In this document: positions 40,130 to 48,763 of the stretch, piece after piece
Position numbering within the stretch: position 1 is the first letter of the stretch
Layout of the letters: each line of letters opens with the position of its first letter
NCBI GenBank assembly: GCA_964438705.1
Contig: CAYTKQ010000006.1
Location: forward strand, 62,001 to 126,000
Source of the DNA: Christensenella sp964438705
GTDB taxonomy: Bacteria > Bacillota > Clostridia > Christensenellales > Christensenellaceae
Length of the DNA stretch: 64,000 nucleotides
Direction: 5' to 3'
Notes under the pieces: generated by a model
Databases searched by the model: none
The model's input: only the letters and a program-made list of their open reading frames with translations
What the model was told of the DNA's origin: nothing
Made by a program: the position numbers and the translations under genes

Positions 40130-41302
40130 TCAGCAATATTCGAGTTCTACGTCTTTTCCCATCTGCCGCAGCACCTTGGCGATGTCTTTGACCATGCGCA
40201 GCTTGAGGCTTAAGTCGATGGGCAGATCGGGATTTTGGTGCGCAGGATTTGCCGCGCGCCCAACGATGAAGTGCACCCTTGTGCAGTCCTCCAAAAGAAG
40301 CTTGGCGAGCCGTGAGGCCCCGTCTTTTTTGAAGATGTCGAACAACTCCTCCATATCGCTGCCCTCGGCCATATACCGCTCCATGATCTCGTGGGTGCGC
40401 GCAAGCGTCACCACGCCCTCCGTCACAAGGTCGATCCCTTCGATCGTACCTGTGGGCGGTACGTCCGCCGCTTTGTAATCAAGGCCCACGCGCAGATCAC
40501 GCCCTGAAACGCGGCTCACGATCTGCGAGGTGGTTCCTCCGCACACGACCTTATAGCCGTCGACGCTCAAAAGGCGGCCCACGATCTCTTGATCCCGCGC
40601 GGAATCCACAGGCGGGCCAACCATGACGTGCGCGGGCCGCTCGTGGCGTATTTTCGTTGTGACAAATGTGGTATCGTCACCCGGTTTGCCCTCGTAAAGC
40701 GAATTGCACGCAGAAAGCATCAGCTTTGTCATCGCGCGCGCGGGCATTTCCGCACGATGGGCGCGGCAGGCGTAATCCACGATGTTGTCCCGCTGCCAGC
40801 CGAAGTTGAGCGTGTGCCCCACCCCCGCGTGGATGGCTCCGTCGGAAAAGGCGATGCACATATCGTTTTCGCGCATGGGGAAGCGGCTCTCGAGAACCTT
40901 TTTGTCCCCGATCTCGATCTCCGTCTTTTCGACGGGAACCTCTTTTCCATCGCGCAAAATAATGGCCTGCGGGTTATCGAACTCCACCATGTGCGCTTCG
41001 CCCGCCGTATTCACCCGCAAAATGGTGAATGTGCAATAAGCGAGTCCGCGTTCTCCGCATACGGGCAGCGTGGACGCAATGGTCTCCACCGTTTCGTAGA
41101 TGTCCGCGCCCTCGCTGAGCATCGTCGCCGCGATCTTGGAGGTGAGCGTGGAGAGGATGTTCGCCTTTACGCCGCTGCCAAGACCGTCCGCCAGCACGAT
41201 GGTGGTCACATCTCCCTTGCGTACGATGGCCACTTTATCTCCGCACAGCTCTTCGCCGTATTTGAACAGGCTTTCGCTGCTCGTCTCAATAAATACGCTC
41301 AT
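40130..41302 (-). CDS. SpoIIE-type PP2C serine/threonine phosphatase
   Basis: A 390-residue protein. Residues about 1-220 form a PP2C/SpoIIE phosphatase domain: TTIVLADGLGSGVKANILS (metal Asp), FSDGAIHAGVGHT and KPGDDTTFVTTKI (second metal Asp). The C-terminal 170 residues (GYKVVCGGTTSQIVSRVSGRDLRVGL) are an additional conserved-looking domain I cannot name. It overlaps the sensory hydrogenase gene by 17 bp, so the hydrogenase and phosphatase are co-translated. Such pairs are known in clostridial hfs-type loci, where a hydrogenase-like sensor is thought to set phosphatase output. No kinase or anti-sigma factor target is adjacent. Confidence 0.88.
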   Translation of the reverse strand: MSVFIETSSESLFKYGEELCGDKVAIVRKGDVTTIVLADGLGSGVKANILSTLTSKIAATMLSEGADIYETVETIASTLPVCGERGLAYCTFTILRVNTAGEAHMVEFDNPQAIILRDGKEVPVEKTEIEIGDKKVLESRFPMRENDMCIAFSDGAIHAGVGHTLNFGWQRDNIVDYACRAHRAEMPARAMTKLMLSACNSLYEGKPGDDTTFVTTKIRHERPAHVMVGPPVDSARDQEIVGRLLSVDGYKVVCGGTTSQIVSRVSGRDLRVGLDYKAADVPPTGTIEGIDLVTEGVVTLARTHEIMERYMAEGSDMEELFDIFKKDGASRLAKLLLEDCTRVHFIVGRAANPAHQNPDLPIDLSLKLRMVKDIAKVLRQMGKDVELEYC

Positions 41303-43001
41303 CTTCGCTCTCCCGGATATACTTTTTGAGACTGGTGAGCGCGATCTTCGTTTCCGCGGTGGTCTCGCCGAGAAGGCTCGCGATCTCCTGCGCGACGCGC
41401 ATCTGCTTTTCGATCACCTTTTGGGTGACTTCCACCGTTTCCTCGCGCATGGCGTTCATCTGTTTCTGCTGCCGCTCGTCCTCCGTGATGTCCTTGACGA
41501 GCAGCAGGTACATGGAGTTTTCACGAATGAAGATCGTCGATTGCTCGACCGTGATGCCGAGATCCTTATAGAACACCTTGCGGTCGAAGATGTTTTCCCC
41601 CGTCTCCTTCACCTCGTCGACATCATCGCAGTCGATGATCATGGAAATCGGACGACCCACATAATTTCTCTCGTTCAGGCGGAACAGCTCCGCCGCCGCG
41701 TTGTTATATTCCATCAGATTGAAATCGTTGTCGAGGATCACGATGGCGTTGGGCGTATTATCCATCACCACGTTGGAGATGCTCTCCGCTTTTTCGCGCA
41801 TGAAAGGCAGGCACATCTTGATGTCCGCCTTGCCTTGCAGCACGGCGATCGCCTTATCGCGGCAGGTGGGATAACCGCATCCGCCGCAGTTTAAAATCTT
41901 ATCCTCGCTGGTTTTTCCCATGCGGATGAACACCTGCTCGATCTCCGCCTCGTCCGGCTGGCGGCGGCGGGGGGCGCGGTCCTGATAGCGTTTGGAAAGA
42001 TCAAGCGCCTGTTCCTCCGTTTGCGGCGCCTCCTGCGCGGCGCGGTTTTTGACGTAGCGCAGCGTGTTGTCTTTGATCTTCAAAAAGGGCATGTCGTTTT
42101 CTTTGAGTCCCGGCCCGCCGAGGCAGCTGCCCTCGCACGCGTTCATCTCAAGGAAATAACCCTCGAGTTCCCCCGTTTTGAGGGAGTCCAAAATTTTGGC
42201 GCACCGATCCAGCCCATCCACCGCGACGCATTCATAATTTTGGCGGGAATCGTCATCCAGCGTTTTGATGATACCGCCGGGTATGGGATACAGCCGATTG
42301 ACCGTCGCATTCATCTCCCGCACGTCCGAGTCCTCTGAGATGAGGTCCACCCCTTCGTCCTCCAGCCACTGCATCATCTCGTCAAAGAGCAGCACCGCGT
42401 CGATCGCGCCCTGTGATTCCTGCGCCTCGTGCATTTTCGAAATACACGGCCCCACAAAGACCGTCTTGATGTCTTTGCCATATGCTTGCTTCATCACCCT
42501 TCCGTGCGCGCTCATGGGCGCGGCGACGGGCGAAAGGATGGGCACGAGCTCGGGGTAATATTTTTCCACCAGAAGAACGAGCGTGGGGCAGCAGGTTGTG
42601 ATGATGTTTTTCATTTTCCGCTCTTTCATGAGCTGCATAAAATGCGCGGAAACCTTGGCCGCGCCGATGGACGTTTCCTCCACACCCGCAAAGCCGAGCT
42701 TTTTGAGGGCCGCTGAAATACGCGGAAAGGTTGCGTCCTTGTAGCAGCTTGCAAACGACGGGGCCACGGAAACATATACCTTCTCCCCGTTTTTGAGGTA
42801 TCCCTTCACCTTATCGAGATTGCTGTTGATGTACTTCGCGTTTTGCGGGCACGCAAGAAAGCAGTGTCCGCACAGGATGCACTCCTTTTCAGTGATCTCT
42901 GCCTGTTCGTTGCGAAAGGCAATCGATTTTACCTGACAGCTTCTGATACACTTATAGCAGTTTTTGCAGTTTGCTTCTTTAAATTGGATGATATTGCTCA
43001 A
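41286..43001 (-). CDS. Sensory [FeFe] hydrogenase-like protein with PAS domain (HydS/HfsB type)
   Basis: A 571-residue protein. Two [4Fe-4S] ferredoxin motifs (CKNCYKCIRSC, CILCGHCFLAC) are followed by an H-cluster domain whose four cluster cysteines remain, though in altered contexts: TTCCPT, GPCISK and EMNACEGSCLGG. An extra Fe-S motif CGGCGYPTCRDKA (about residue 378) and a PAS domain (about 405-500, NAIVILDNDFNLMEYNNAAAEL) complete it, with a C-terminal helical segment. Group C/D hydrogenases of this build are thought to sense H2 or redox rather than turn it over. The TTG start at 43001 has GGAGGTG at good spacing. It is co-translated with the SpoIIE phosphatase. Confidence 0.9.
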   Translation of the reverse strand: MSNIIQFKEANCKNCYKCIRSCQVKSIAFRNEQAEITEKECILCGHCFLACPQNAKYINSNLDKVKGYLKNGEKVYVSVAPSFASCYKDATFPRISAALKKLGFAGVEETSIGAAKVSAHFMQLMKERKMKNIITTCCPTLVLLVEKYYPELVPILSPVAAPMSAHGRVMKQAYGKDIKTVFVGPCISKMHEAQESQGAIDAVLLFDEMMQWLEDEGVDLISEDSDVREMNATVNRLYPIPGGIIKTLDDDSRQNYECVAVDGLDRCAKILDSLKTGELEGYFLEMNACEGSCLGGPGLKENDMPFLKIKDNTLRYVKNRAAQEAPQTEEQALDLSKRYQDRAPRRRQPDEAEIEQVFIRMGKTSEDKILNCGGCGYPTCRDKAIAVLQGKADIKMCLPFMREKAESISNVVMDNTPNAIVILDNDFNLMEYNNAAAELFRLNERNYVGRPISMIIDCDDVDEVKETGENIFDRKVFYKDLGITVEQSTIFIRENSMYLLLVKDITEDERQQKQMNAMREETVEVTQKVIEKQMRVAQEIASLLGETTAETKIALTSLKKYIRESEDERIY

Positions 43002-43043
43002 TTTGCACCTCCATACTTCTCCCCGCCCGAATCAGGGAAATGC

Positions 43044-43071
43044 GCAAAAGCGCGGTGATTTTCACCGCGCT
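43044..43071 (-). terminator. Terminator between the hydCBA transcript and the sensory hydrogenase
   Basis: The stem AGCGCGGTGA/TCACCGCGCT (43049-43058 with 43062-43071) is followed on the reverse strand by TTTTGC. The T-run is short, so readthrough into the sensory genes is possible. Confidence 0.6.
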
Positions 43072-43092
43072 CATCTACGCCCGTTTTTATGC

Positions 43093-43347
43093 TCAGACCT
43101 TTCCGGCCACATTCGCCAACACCTGATCCTTGAAAAAGTCGTTCACATTGCCGGTGTTCACCGAAAAGATTTCGTCTTCGATCTGCACGGAAACCGCGTC
43201 CGTGCAATGCCCCAGACAAAACACACCCGTGAGTTCCACCTGATCGCCCAGCTTATGTTCCTCGATGAGCCCCTGCAGCTCACTCACCACGTTGTAGGAG
43301 CCTTTCAAATGACACGCGCTCCCGATACAGATACTGATCGTCATCAT
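43093..43347 (-). CDS. Thioredoxin-like [2Fe-2S] ferredoxin
   Basis: An 84-residue protein. Cysteines in ICIGSACHLKGS and VFCLGHCTDA match the CX4C...CX3C cluster pattern of NuoE-type thioredoxin-like ferredoxins, without the helical N-terminal domain. It would shuttle single electrons, most likely for the adjoining hydrogenase. Its ATG overlaps the hydA stop as ATGA and GGGAGG precedes it, so it is the fourth member of the hydC-hydB-hydA transcript. A similar small ferredoxin accompanies bifurcating hydrogenases in several anaerobes. Confidence 0.88.
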   Translation of the reverse strand: MMTISICIGSACHLKGSYNVVSELQGLIEEHKLGDQVELTGVFCLGHCTDAVSVQIEDEIFSVNTGNVNDFFKDQVLANVAGKV

Positions 43348-45062
43348 TTTGCCTGTTCCTCCCTTTGATTATAATCCACATGCAGCAATTCATGCGTCTT
43401 GTTTTTCAAAATACCGCTGTATAGACCCATCATGACCGGATTTTCCTCCGAACGCTTGACCTGCGAGAGCTTGTCCGCGTCATAGAGCCCCTTGGCGCGG
43501 TGCTCCTTGCCCTGCTTCAATGTAAACGGCTGGCCCGCGCCCGCAATGCAGCCGCCCGGGCACGCCATGACCTCCACAAAATCGTATTCCGCTTCCCCAA
43601 GCTCAATTTGCTCGATGAGCTTTTCCGCATTGGAAAGGCCGTTGACCACCGCGATTTTCACGCGTCCATCGCCAAAGGGGATATCCGCTTCCTTGATGCC
43701 CTCCATGCCGCGCACGCCCGTATAGGCGATGTTGTGCAGCATGGTGTTGCTCTTATCGTCCACCACGCGGCGGATGACCGCCTCGGCAACGCCGCCCGTT
43801 ACGCCAAAGATCACGCCCGCGCCGGAGGTGATGCCAAAGGGCATATCCGCAGCTTCGGGCTCCACATCCTCGAACACGATGCCCGCCTGCTTCAAGATGC
43901 TCGCAAATTCCTGTGTGGTAATGACGCCGTCCGTATCCCTGCCGCCATCCTCATGGATAAATTCGGGCCGCACCTGCTCGTCTTTTTTCGCCGTACACGG
44001 CATAATCGCAAACACGACCGTTTCCTTGCCGTCCACCTCCTGCACCTGCTTAAAATGCTCTTTGATGACCGCCGAAAAAATCTGCATGGGCGATTTTGTG
44101 GTGGATATCTGTGAGATGAGCTCCGGATGCATGTTTTCCGCGTACTTGACCCATGCCGGGCAGCAGGACGTAAAGAGTGGCTTTTTGACGCCCTCTTTAT
44201 ACTTTTTGATGAATTCCTTGGATTCCTCCATCACGGTGAGGTCTGCCCCCATCGTGGTATCGTACACCTCGTCTACGCCCAGCTTTCTGAGCGCGCCTAC
44301 GATCTTGCCCGCCACGTTTGTACCCGGCTCGAGACCGAATTCGTCGCCGAGCGCCACACGCACCGCCGGTGCGAACTGCACCACCACGCGCTTGGTGTCG
44401 TCATAGAGCGCATCCCAAATTTTCTGAGTGCAATTGCGGATGACGATTGCGCCCGTGGGGCACACGGATGCGCACTGTCCGCAATTGACGCAATTGGTTT
44501 CACTAAGCGGCTTATTAAACGCGGTGGACACAGTCATATCGGAACCGCGGTGCGCAAAATCGATCGCGCCCACATTTTGAATCTCCGAGCACATGCGCAC
44601 ACAGTCGCCGCATAAGATGCATTTGGATGCGTCGCGGATGATGGAAAGCGCGGAATCGTCGATCTCCGCTTCCTTTTTTGTGTTTTCAAAACGAACGCTG
44701 TCGATGCCGAAGCGCAGCGCAAGCTCTTGCAGGCGGCACTTCCCGTTTTTGGGGCAGGTCGTGCAATCGCGGCAGTGGCTTGCGAGGAGCAGCTCTAAGA
44801 TCATCTTCCTGTACGCGAACAGCTTAGGCGTATTGGTCCTGATCTTCATTTTATCACGCGGGGGTGTGGAGCACGAGGCGATGACCCCGCCCCACTCGTC
44901 CTCCACCACGCACATACGGCACGCGCCATATATGGAGAGCTCCGAATAATAGCAGAAGGTGGGCAGGTCGACGCCCGCTTTGCGGATGACCGCAAGGATA
45001 TTCTGCTCGTCCTCAAAATACACGATTTGTCCGTCTATGATCATATGTTTTTTATTTGTCAT
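43344..45062 (-). CDS. hydA: [FeFe] hydrogenase catalytic subunit, HydA (bifurcating type)
   Basis: A 572-residue iron-only hydrogenase. The N-terminal [2Fe-2S] domain is FCYYSELSIYGACRMCVVE. A His-Cys3 cluster follows (HCRDCTTCPKNGKC), then two [4Fe-4S] clusters (CILCGDCVRMC, CVNCGQCASVC). The H-cluster domain is canonical: TSCCPAWVKY, MPCTAKKDE and VMACPGGCIAGAGQP. Together with HydB and HydC upstream it forms the soluble trimer that couples H2 formation to simultaneous oxidation of NADH and reduced ferredoxin, or the reverse. The maturases HydE, HydF and HydG are not in the window. Confidence 0.97.
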   Translation of the reverse strand: MTNKKHMIIDGQIVYFEDEQNILAVIRKAGVDLPTFCYYSELSIYGACRMCVVEDEWGGVIASCSTPPRDKMKIRTNTPKLFAYRKMILELLLASHCRDCTTCPKNGKCRLQELALRFGIDSVRFENTKKEAEIDDSALSIIRDASKCILCGDCVRMCSEIQNVGAIDFAHRGSDMTVSTAFNKPLSETNCVNCGQCASVCPTGAIVIRNCTQKIWDALYDDTKRVVVQFAPAVRVALGDEFGLEPGTNVAGKIVGALRKLGVDEVYDTTMGADLTVMEESKEFIKKYKEGVKKPLFTSCCPAWVKYAENMHPELISQISTTKSPMQIFSAVIKEHFKQVQEVDGKETVVFAIMPCTAKKDEQVRPEFIHEDGGRDTDGVITTQEFASILKQAGIVFEDVEPEAADMPFGITSGAGVIFGVTGGVAEAVIRRVVDDKSNTMLHNIAYTGVRGMEGIKEADIPFGDGRVKIAVVNGLSNAEKLIEQIELGEAEYDFVEVMACPGGCIAGAGQPFTLKQGKEHRAKGLYDADKLSQVKRSEENPVMMGLYSGILKNKTHELLHVDYNQREEQAK

Positions 45063-45078
45063 GTTTTCATATCCTCCG

Positions 45079-46953
45079 TTAGAACTGCTCGGCGACAGCG
45101 TCGAAATTGCATGCGTCCACGCACGCGCCGCATTTGATGCACTTGTCCGCGTCGATCACGAACGGCTTTTTGACCTCGCCGGTGATGGCGCCTACCGGAC
45201 ACTGGCGCGCACACTTGCTGCATCCCTTGCATTGCTCTGCAATGATCACAAACTGCTTCATGGCCTGACAATTCTTTGCCGGACACTTTTTATCCACGAC
45301 GTGCGCAAGATATTCGTCGCGGAAGTACTTCATGGTGCTCACCACCGGCGACGCGGCTGTTTTGCCGAGGCCGCACAGCGCGGTGGAAGAAATCATCTCC
45401 GCGAGCTCCTCAAGCATATCGAGGTCCGCCTCCTGCCCCTTGCCCGCAACGATGCGTTCAAGAATTTCGAGCATTCTGAGCGTGCCCTCGCGGCACGGAA
45501 CGCACTTCCCGCACGATTCGTTTTGCGTAAAGTTCATGAAGAAGCGCGCCACTTCGACCATGCAGTTGTCCTCGTCCATCACGACGAGGCCGCCCGAACC
45601 GATCATTGCGCCCTTTTTCTTCAAAGAATCAAAATCCATGGGCATATCGAGGTGCTCTTCCGTCATGCAGCCGCCGGAGGGTCCGCCGATCTGCACCGCC
45701 TTGAATTTCTTGCCGTTTTTGATGCCCCCGCCGATATCGAAAATGACCTCACGGAGCGTTGTGCCCATCGGCACCTCGATGAGACCTGTGTTGTTGACGT
45801 TGCCCGTGAGCGCAAAAGCCTTTGTGCCCGGGCTGTTTTCCGTGCCCATTGAACGGAACCAGTCTGAACCGTTCAAAATGATCATCGGTACATTCGCATA
45901 GGTTTCCACATTTGAGAGCATCGTAGGTTTGTTGAACAAACCGTGCTCTACCGTGCGCGGCGGCTTGACGCGCGGCATGCCGCGGTTGCCCTCGATGGAC
46001 GCGGTGAGCGCGCTTCCTTCGCCGCACACGAACGCGCCCGCGCCCTGATTGATGCGCAGCGTGAAGTTGAAGCCGCTGTCTAAGATGTTTTCTCCCAAAA
46101 GTCCGTATTTTTGCGCCGCGTCGATCGCCGTTTGCAAACGTTCCACCGCAAGCGGATATTCCGCGCGTACGTAGATATATCCCTCGTGCGCGCCCGCCGC
46201 GATGCCCGCAATGATCATGCCTTCGATCATCTTATGCGGGTCGCCTTCCATGATGCTTCTGTCCATGAACGCGCCCGGATCGCCCTCGTCGCCGTTGCAC
46301 ACCACAAATTTTCTGACTTCCTTTTGCTTTGCGACCTGCTGAAGTTTTCTGCCCGTCGGAAAGCCGCCGCCCCCGCGTCCGCGCAGCCCGGCATCGAGCA
46401 CTTCCTGCACGATCTCATCTGTTTTCATATCGAACAGTGCCTTGGCGACGGCCTGATAACCGCCCTTGGCGATGTATTCCGCGATATCTTCCGCGTCCAT
46501 GTGCCCGCAGTTTTGCAGCACGATACGCGTCTGCTTTTTATAGAACGGGATATCATCCTGCGCCGCATAGGCCTTATTATCCTGCGTGAACAGCAGGCGC
46601 TCCACCGGCTCGTCGCCCACGAGGCTTTTTTCAAGAATCTCCTCGCAATCCTCCGGTTTTACCTTCACATACAGCCAGCCCTGCGGATCGATCCTAAGCA
46701 GCGGGCCCATTTCGCAAAAGCCGTGGCAGCCGCTCTTTTTGAACGCGATCTCTTCATGCGGCTCTTCTTTCAGCTCGATTGAGACAGGGAGCCCCTTTTT
46801 TTGCGTCAGTCCCTTAAGCTGTTCGTATATTTCGAGCGAGCCGCCCGCCACGCAGCCCGTGCCCCCGCACACGATGATCTTTTTATACTGCGCGTCCAGC
46901 GATTTCTTATATTGATTTTTGAACTTGTTGAGTTCCTTCACGTTATGTATCAT
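45079..46953 (-). CDS. hydB: Bifurcating hydrogenase NADH-binding subunit HydB (NuoF-like)
   Basis: A 624-residue flavoprotein. The N-terminus (about 20-125) is a thioredoxin-like [2Fe-2S] domain (VCGGTGCVAGGS, SGCHGFCEMGPL). The NuoF core has the FMN and NADH sites in LRGRGGGGFPTGRKLQ and YVRAEYPLAV, and NESCGKCVPCREGTLRMLEIL for the N3 cluster. Two C-terminal [4Fe-4S] motifs (CKGCSKCARQCP, CIKCGACVDAC) match HydB rather than NuoF of complex I. It oxidises or reduces NAD and is the seat of flavin-based bifurcation. It lies 16 bp before hydA. Confidence 0.96.
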   Translation of the reverse strand: MIHNVKELNKFKNQYKKSLDAQYKKIIVCGGTGCVAGGSLEIYEQLKGLTQKKGLPVSIELKEEPHEEIAFKKSGCHGFCEMGPLLRIDPQGWLYVKVKPEDCEEILEKSLVGDEPVERLLFTQDNKAYAAQDDIPFYKKQTRIVLQNCGHMDAEDIAEYIAKGGYQAVAKALFDMKTDEIVQEVLDAGLRGRGGGGFPTGRKLQQVAKQKEVRKFVVCNGDEGDPGAFMDRSIMEGDPHKMIEGMIIAGIAAGAHEGYIYVRAEYPLAVERLQTAIDAAQKYGLLGENILDSGFNFTLRINQGAGAFVCGEGSALTASIEGNRGMPRVKPPRTVEHGLFNKPTMLSNVETYANVPMIILNGSDWFRSMGTENSPGTKAFALTGNVNNTGLIEVPMGTTLREVIFDIGGGIKNGKKFKAVQIGGPSGGCMTEEHLDMPMDFDSLKKKGAMIGSGGLVVMDEDNCMVEVARFFMNFTQNESCGKCVPCREGTLRMLEILERIVAGKGQEADLDMLEELAEMISSTALCGLGKTAASPVVSTMKYFRDEYLAHVVDKKCPAKNCQAMKQFVIIAEQCKGCSKCARQCPVGAITGEVKKPFVIDADKCIKCGACVDACNFDAVAEQF

Positions 46954-46982
46954 ATCCGTTTATCCTTCCGTTCCTGTCGCGT

Positions 46983-47447
46983 TTATTTCAATGTTTCGAG
47001 CAGCGCGCACGCCGATTCGGGCGTCATTGCCGGGTAGACCTTATCATTTACCGTGAGGACGGGCGCAAGCCCGCACGCGCCGAGGCAGGAGACCGTTTCC
47101 ACTGTGAACAGCATATCATCCGTCGTCTTTTTCTTATCTGTCAGACCCAGCTTTTTGCGCAGCGCGTCGAGGATGGGAATGGATTTTCTGACATGACACG
47201 CCGTGCCGTCGCAGATCTTGATCACATATTTTCCCTTGGGCTCCAACGAAAAATTTTCATAAAATGTTGCGATTGAATAAATCTTCGCCTCTCCCACATG
47301 AAGCTTTTTTGCAACATAGCACAGCGCTTCCTCCGGAAGATAACGATACTCCTTCTGGATCGCCTGCAAAATAGGGATGATCTCCGATTTTTTGGTATAA
47401 TCTGCCAGTATTTGATCCAATACCTGTTTCATCTCTGCGTTCTCCAA
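46983..47447 (-). CDS. hydC: Bifurcating hydrogenase subunit HydC (NuoE-like)
   Basis: A 154-residue subunit with a helical N-terminal domain (MKQVLDQILADYTKKSEIIPILQAIQKEYRYLPEEAL) and a thioredoxin-like [2Fe-2S] domain. Cysteines are in ICDGTACHVRKS and VSCLGACGLAPV. It passes electrons between HydB and the small carrier. I chose a TTG start at 47447 because AGGAGG lies eight bases before it. An ATG at 47432 with GGAG is the alternative, and a TTG at 47489 has no ribosome binding site. It is first in the operon, behind a promoter with a Rex-type operator. Confidence 0.93.
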   Translation of the reverse strand: MENAEMKQVLDQILADYTKKSEIIPILQAIQKEYRYLPEEALCYVAKKLHVGEAKIYSIATFYENFSLEPKGKYVIKICDGTACHVRKSIPILDALRKKLGLTDKKKTTDDMLFTVETVSCLGACGLAPVLTVNDKVYPAMTPESACALLETLK

Positions 47448-47493
47448 GTGTAAAACCTCCTGATTCTTCTTTTGATTCAAAACTCCCAATACA

Positions 47494-47550
47494 TTGTTAA
47501 ATAATTAACATATGCTATATTATTGTATCCTGTTTTTATAAAATTGGCAA
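47494..47550 (-). promoter_or_regulatory. hydCBA promoter with Rex-type operator
   Basis: The reverse strand carries TTGCCA (complement of 47545-47550), a 17-bp spacer and TACAAT (complement of 47522-47527). Just downstream, at about +4 to +21, lies TTGTTAA-ATAA-TTAACAT (47494-47511), differing at one position from the Rex consensus TTGTTAA-N4-TTAACAA. Rex is the NADH/NAD-sensing repressor of fermentative and hydrogenase genes in Gram-positive bacteria, so repression at low NADH is expected. Confidence 0.75.
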
Positions 47551-47613
47551 TGCATATTCCGCACTTTTCAGGCAGGCTGCTCTGCGTTCCACAAGAATCC
47601 CTTAGGGTGATTC

Positions 47614-47662
47614 AAGCGCATGGCTGCGGCTTTTTGCACGCAAACCGCGCAGCCATGCGCTT
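47614..47662. other. 15-bp perfect foldback between hydC and the CheW-like gene
   Basis: AAGCGCATGGCTGCG (47614-47628) pairs perfectly with 47648-47662 around a 19-base loop. No terminator T-run follows in either direction beyond TTTA. It lies in the 381-bp gap between 47447 and 47830, whose other contents are the hydC promoter and a terminator. The purpose is unknown: small RNA, attenuator or remnant of a mobile end are all possible. Confidence 0.5.
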
Positions 47663-47778
47663 TACGATAAATAGCATATTGTACGGACAAATCCAAGAGC
47701 CGTATTTTTTCTGCGTTTCTTTTTTTACTTACATAAGTCCGGCATTGATTTTGAAATCAAGAGGTTTTCGAAGCGCAC

Positions 47779-47820
47779 AAAAAAGCGGCTTTCGTTCTGA
47801 GAACGAAAACCGCTTTTTTT
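47779..47820. terminator. Terminator downstream of the CheW-CZB gene
   Basis: AAAAAAGCGG...CCGCTTTTTTT with an inner TTTCGTT/AACGAAA stem (47779-47820) forms a long hairpin with T-runs on both strands, ten bases after the stop of the leftward gene. Confidence 0.8.
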
Positions 47821-47829
47821 GCGTTTGTT

Positions 47830-48666
47830 TTATGCTTCCGCAGCCTCGGCAAGATCACTGTCCTCCGGATGCGTCTGGGCAGGCACCGTTACCTCGAGCA
47901 GCCGTTCCGCATCTACGCCCACCATCGACTTTTCCCCGTATAGTACGATGAAATTCACATACTCGCTGCAATCGACCCCCGATGGGACCTCCTGCCGCTC
48001 TGTTTTGGAGTAGGAAACGAGCTCTGAAATCTCGTCCACCATGACGCTCAGATACTGCCCGTCGCGGTTGAGCACGACCGTGATGCCTTTGTTAACCGTC
48101 TTGTAGATTTCGATGAGCTGATCGAGCAGCGGGATGACCTTACCATAGCAGACCTGCTTGGCCTCCTCCATTTTGGCGTGCGCGGCATCCCATTCCTTGC
48201 GCTGCATGAGCTCATTGACCTCTGCCCCGCAATAGTGGATAAACTGGTGCGGCTCGTCGATCTTTTTCAATACAAAATTCAAACTGATGTTATCCGTATG
48301 GAAGTTATCGTACCATATCCCAAATTTGCATTTATGCGGATCCACCGCCTTCGTAAAGGTTACGCGCTTTTCAACACTTTCTTCGAGCGCCTCGATCCAT
48401 TCGACGTGCATCTGTTTCATGACCGCAAAGCCTTCGATATATTCAGCAAGATTCATCATGCCGAACAGCGTCCGCATTTCGATCACCGGGATCGTTCTGC
48501 CGTTGTATTTCATCACGCCGAGCATGTAATCCGGACTGCCGGGCATATCAATGATTTCCCCTGGGATCACGATCGAATCGACAAACTCACTTGTGATGCA
48601 GTAATCCATGTTGTTCAGCTTGAAAACGACCCACAGCTTGTTGTCATCATAATTATATGCTTCCAT
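47830..48666 (-). CDS. CheW-like protein with an embedded CZB zinc-binding domain
   Basis: A 278-residue protein. CheW strands run from WVVFKLNNMDYCITSEFVDSIV through PVIEMRTLFGM (to about 70) and resume at GITVVLNRDGQYLSVMVDEISEL (about 195-265, ending VGVDAERLL). Between them lies a chemoreceptor zinc-binding (CZB) domain: HVEWIEALEESV, CKFGIWY and PHQFIHY supply the family's conserved His, Cys and His ligands. CheW couples receptors to CheA; CZB domains bind zinc and respond to oxidants such as hypochlorous acid. No other chemotaxis gene is in the window. AGGAGGA precedes the ATG. Architecture is seen; the sensory role is inferred. Confidence 0.87.
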   Translation of the reverse strand: MEAYNYDDNKLWVVFKLNNMDYCITSEFVDSIVIPGEIIDMPGSPDYMLGVMKYNGRTIPVIEMRTLFGMMNLAEYIEGFAVMKQMHVEWIEALEESVEKRVTFTKAVDPHKCKFGIWYDNFHTDNISLNFVLKKIDEPHQFIHYCGAEVNELMQRKEWDAAHAKMEEAKQVCYGKVIPLLDQLIEIYKTVNKGITVVLNRDGQYLSVMVDEISELVSYSKTERQEVPSGVDCSEYVNFIVLYGEKSMVGVDAERLLEVTVPAQTHPEDSDLAEAAEA

Positions 48667-48763
48667 TGCACTTCCTCCTAGAAAATAGCCGGAATTCCGT
48701 TTCTATAGAATATTGTAAGCATTTCTCACGAAAAAAACAACAAATTTTAAAAAATAGTACCTA

